Assembly: GCA_005884855.1 (NCBI GenBank)
Contig: VAZS01000007.1
Span: 1 to 7,673, forward strand
Length of the DNA: 7,673 nt
Source of the DNA: Alphaproteobacteria bacterium
GTDB lineage: Bacteria > Pseudomonadota > Alphaproteobacteria > Rhizobiales > Xanthobacteraceae
Direction of reading: 5' to 3'
This document shows positions 5,834-7,673 of the stretch, one piece after another. How positions within the stretch are numbered: position 1 is the first letter of the stretch; each line of letters starts with the position of its first letter. Below the pieces are notes generated by a model, which was given only the letters and a program-made list of their open reading frames with translations, did no database searches and was not told the DNA's origin. The position numbers and the translations under genes were made by a program.

Positions 5834-5886
5834 TCGCCGGTCGTAAATACAGGCTCCGACCGCGGGCTTCAACCTCGCCGGTCGTA
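5834..5886 (-). promoter_or_regulatory. Pair of 12-base direct repeats around a weak promoter-like sequence upstream of lptB
   Basis: On the minus strand TACGACCGGCGA occurs twice (5886-5875 and 5845-5834), 41 bases apart, about four helical turns. Between them lies TTGAAG (5872-5867), a 17-base spacer and TATTTA (5849-5844), a weak sigma-70-like arrangement that overlaps the downstream repeat by two bases. The upstream repeat also overlaps a small inverted repeat, CGTAC-ATA-GTACG (5883-5895). The repeats are certain; a promoter with two operator-like sites serving lptB and rpoN is inference. Confidence 0.4.
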
Positions 5887-5908
5887 CATAGTACGCAAGC
5901 GACTGATA

Positions 5909-6610
5909 CTACTTCGGTTTATTTGCGGGCGGTGCTCCCGCCGGCGATGCTCCCGGGATGATTGGACCGCCCTGGCCCGATGATTGGAACAGGCCCTGCA
6001 CTCTTCCACTGTCGGATTCCACCCGGGACACGCCGGTCGTCATATCGACCATCAGCCGGTCGCCGCGGAGCACATTCTTGCCTTGGGTCAACACAATGCC
6101 GCCAAGCATGGTGATCAGATTCGACCTGGTGTCGAACACCGCGGTCTCACCGGTCACGACCTGATCTTTCTGGGTCACAACCACGCTGCCTTTCGCTTCC
6201 AACCGGCGGATGGAGGAACTGCCGCCCGGACCGGGCGTCGTGGACTGGATCGGAGCCGATTTTGTCGCCTTTGCAGCGGGCGAGGGAGCCGGAGCGGGAG
6301 CCGACGTGGAATCGTAGAACACGACCAGCGTCTTCGAGGTCATGGTAGTGTCGCCCTGCACCACCTTCACATTGCCGGAAAACGTCGCTTCCTTTTTCTT
6401 GTCGCGCATCTCGAGCGAGGCTGCTTCGATCTTGATCGGCTGATCGCGATTCTGCGAAAACCCCTGCATTGCATTGGGCACGCCCGACATCGCGCTCTGT
6501 GCGCCTGCGTCAGCGGTGAGAACCATCGACAGCACGAATGCGGCCGTGCACGCGCTCACGATGCTCCTGATTGCCAGAGCGTGTCTAAAAATAGTCATCT
6601 CCGCGATCAT
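5909..6610 (-). CDS. lptA: Periplasmic LPS transport protein LptA (OstA-like)
   Basis: This 233-residue periplasmic protein forms the bridge between LptC at the inner membrane and LptD at the outer membrane. A signal peptide is visible: a basic start, a hydrophobic run about 18-32 and an AGA/AQS cleavage region near 35-39. The OstA/LptA fold begins around 55 (QPIKIEAASLEMRDKKKEATF, shown in pieces QPIKIEAASLEM and RDKKKEATF), with SGNVKVVQGDTTMTSKTLVV at 78-97. The fold is interrupted by a Pro/Ala/Ser-rich stretch (about 101-134) and resumes with KGSVVVTQKDQVVTGETAVF (140-159) and GKNVLRGDRLMVDMTTG (177-193). The tail after about 210 is rich in Gly and Pro. The ATG at 6610 overlaps the lptC stop as ATGA, which suggests translational coupling; ATG at 6598 is an alternative start that would give a more usual signal peptide. 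A gap of 144 bases separates it from lptB. Confidence 0.93.
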   Translation of the reverse strand: MIAEMTIFRHALAIRSIVSACTAAFVLSMVLTADAGAQSAMSGVPNAMQGFSQNRDQPIKIEAASLEMRDKKKEATFSGNVKVVQGDTTMTSKTLVVFYDSTSAPAPAPSPAAKATKSAPIQSTTPGPGGSSSIRRLEAKGSVVVTQKDQVVTGETAVFDTRSNLITMLGGIVLTQGKNVLRGDRLMVDMTTGVSRVESDSGRVQGLFQSSGQGGPIIPGASPAGAPPANKPK

Positions 6611-7356
6611 TTCGGGTCGCCGTTCCTGGCGGATGAAGGGCGCGCCTTGGGGGAAGGAGCAGCCACCGCTTCGAGCGTCTCCGGAGCGTTGGCGGACTGG
6701 TCGGACGCACCCAGATTGTCCAAATCCATCACCACATTGCCCTCGAACCTAACCACTTCGCCGCCGCCGGTAATCCTGAGCTTGTCCGCGCTCAGCGTTC
6801 CCTGCAGCAATTTGACGTCCACATGTTCGTCCGAGATTATCGTGCCCTTGCCCATGTCCACGAACGCCTGCGACAGCCGCGCTTCATAACCGCTGGAGGA
6901 TTGTAAAAAGATGTCTTTATGCAACTCCAGCAGTTGTTGCTTGGTGTCCATGATGCCGTTGCCGGCGTCGAGGGTGACCATCGTCGTGTGATCGGCCATC
7001 AACACCTTGGCCTGTAACGTCTTGAGATCGACGTGATCGGGAGCGGTCACGTCCTGGGTGGCGGTTTTTGCCCAGACTTCGTAGGGCCGCTGATCGGGGG
7101 TGTAGCCGGACAGATGCGGCGATTCCATCGTGATCCTGGAGCCGGAGACGACCAGGTTTCCGATATCGACCGGCAGCTTGGGCAACAGCATCCGAAATGG
7201 ATTGAATATCGACACCGTAATGATGGCAGCCATCGCCAGAATCACTGCAGCCGGCACCGCAACGCGCAGCACCCGCACCATCCTGCTGTGGCGCGAGGCG
7301 ACGGCGAAGCGCGCCTCCATTCCGGCGTGATAAGCTGGGTTCTGAAACGAATTCAC
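6607..7356 (-). CDS. lptC: LPS export protein LptC, inner-membrane anchored
   Basis: This 249-residue protein is a bitopic membrane protein that receives lipopolysaccharide from LptB2FG and hands it to LptA. A basic cytoplasmic N-terminus (1-28) leads to one membrane segment at about 29-51 (VLRVAVPAAVILAMAAIITV). A periplasmic beta-jellyroll follows with ISDEHVDVKLLQGTLSADKL (174-193) and GEVVRFEGNVVMDL (199-212), which resemble the LptC/LptA OstA-like strands. The C-terminal 30 residues are Ala/Pro/Ser-rich. The start is a GTG at 7356 with GGAG 5 bases upstream; ATG at 7320 (residue 13) is possible but has a poorer ribosome site. It begins the lptC-lptA pair, overlaps lptA by 4 bases and follows rnd after 133 bases. 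Sequence conservation in this family is low, so the call rests on topology, the strand pattern and position. Confidence 0.9.
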   Translation of the reverse strand: MNSFQNPAYHAGMEARFAVASRHSRMVRVLRVAVPAAVILAMAAIITVSIFNPFRMLLPKLPVDIGNLVVSGSRITMESPHLSGYTPDQRPYEVWAKTATQDVTAPDHVDLKTLQAKVLMADHTTMVTLDAGNGIMDTKQQLLELHKDIFLQSSSGYEARLSQAFVDMGKGTIISDEHVDVKLLQGTLSADKLRITGGGEVVRFEGNVVMDLDNLGASDQSANAPETLEAVAAPSPKARPSSARNGDPK

Positions 7357-7420
7357 CGCTGCTCCAAAGCAATGGGGCGCACCTATGCTAAAAGCCTATC
7401 CTAACCGGGAGTGGCCGCAT

Positions 7421-7431
7421 TGGGCAGCCCA
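7421..7431. promoter_or_regulatory. Odd palindrome upstream of lptC, possible regulatory site
   Basis: TGGGC-A-GCCCA is a perfect 11-base odd palindrome about 65 bases before the lptC start. A one-base loop makes an RNA hairpin unlikely, so a DNA-binding site is the more natural reading. A -10-like TAGGAT is present on the minus strand of 7398-7403, but no good -35 accompanies it. No regulator can be named. Confidence 0.25.
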
Positions 7432-7450
7432 GAGGCAGGCGTGACAATGA

Positions 7451-7488
7451 CCGAAACGGGGCGATACGGCCGCAAGAAGCCGTTTCGG
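7451..7488 (-). terminator. Inverted repeat directly after rnd, likely 3'-end stem-loop
   Basis: CCGAAACGG (7451-7459) and CCGTTTCGG (7480-7488) form a perfect nine-pair stem, with GCG/CGC (7461-7463 with 7471-7473) able to pair inside the 20-base loop. The structure begins one base after the rnd stop codon. No T tract follows on the minus strand, so it may protect or define the rnd mRNA end, or end transcription with Rho, rather than act as a classic intrinsic terminator. Confidence 0.5.
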
Positions 7489-7489
7489 C

Positions 7490-7673
7490 TCAAGAATGCG
7501 CAAAAATGTCTTCGGCGCCCCAGCCCTGCAGATCGAGCTTCGACCGGGTCGGCAGAAACTCGAAACAGGCTTGCGCCAGCTCCAAACGGCCCTCACGTGC
7601 CAGCATGATATCGAGCCGCTCGCGGAGCGCATGCAGATGCAACACGTCGGAGGCCGCATAGGCCAGTTGCGCC
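7490..7673 (-). CDS. rnd: Ribonuclease D, C-terminal part (5' end outside window)
   Basis: The minus-strand frame enters at the right edge (first full codon ends at 7672) and stops at TGA 7490-7492, giving 60 residues from AQLAYAASDVLHLHALRERL to the end EDIFAHS. YAASD fits the Exo III motif Y-x3-D of DEDDy 3'-5' exonucleases; its aspartate is a catalytic metal ligand. The following helix and the FLPTRSKLDLQGW region match the end of the short alphaproteobacterial RNase D proteins (about 200 residues), which lack the C-terminal HRDC domains of E. coli RNase D. By family knowledge it trims 3' ends of stable RNAs such as tRNA precursors. The Exo I and II motifs are outside the window. In many Rhizobiales rnd lies just upstream of lptC, as here. 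Confidence 0.88.
   Translation of the reverse strand, partial: AQLAYAASDVLHLHALRERLDIMLAREGRLELAQACFEFLPTRSKLDLQGWGAEDIFAHS

Noticed and set aside
5984..6889. 301-codon open frame on the plus strand
   Set aside because: It is antisense to lptA and lptC, with no ribosome site or recognisable domain; it is a compositional shadow.

Overview
The window looks like an alphaproteobacterial chromosome, most likely of the Bradyrhizobium/Rhodopseudomonas/Nitrobacter group. It is GC-rich. It carries an lptC-lptA-lptB-rpoN-hpf-ptsN cluster preceded by rnd, an IbpA-type Hsp20 next to a DUF1150 gene, and a ROSE-type RNA thermometer, which is characteristic of rhizobial small heat-shock genes. The genus assignment is inference; no 16S or other marker is present.

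Left part (1-1387, plus strand). The window opens inside the last part of a ugpC-like ABC ATPase gene. After a 160-base gap come a class A small heat-shock protein (Hsp20) and a DUF1150 protein. The gap before hsp20 holds a heat-shock-sigma-type promoter (CTTGAA / CCCATAT) followed by three consecutive hairpins. The last hairpin hides the Shine-Dalgarno sequence with the diagnostic UCGCU-AGGA pairing of a ROSE thermometer. Hsp20 and DUF1150 probably form one heat-induced unit.

Convergence zone (1381-1660). The end of the DUF1150 gene, including its stop codon, merges into a 22-base tandem repeat of about five copies. A short palindrome and a stem-loop follow, before the 3' end of ptsN.

Right part (1661-7673, all minus strand, so read from right to left). 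The order is rnd (3' end only), lptC, lptA, lptB, rpoN, hpf, ptsN. LptC, LptA and LptB are parts of the machine that carries lipopolysaccharide from the inner to the outer membrane. RpoN is sigma-54, Hpf is a long-form ribosome hibernation factor, and PtsN is the EIIA component of the nitrogen phosphotransferase system. The E. coli cluster has the same core order but continues to rapZ and npr; here it stops at ptsN, which meets the DUF1150 gene tail to tail. lptC and lptA overlap by 4 bases. The other gaps (144, 117, 62 and 226 bases) leave room for internal promoters.

The main non-coding signals are the RpoH promoter plus ROSE element before hsp20; a near-consensus sigma-54 (-24/-12) promoter reading into ptsN, one gene downstream of hpf and two downstream of rpoN; the 22-base tandem repeat; and a pair of 12-base direct repeats bracketing a weak promoter-like sequence upstream of lptB. 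All coding genes belong to known families. The novelty, if any, is in the regulatory DNA and in the uncharacterised DUF1150 partner of the heat-shock protein.
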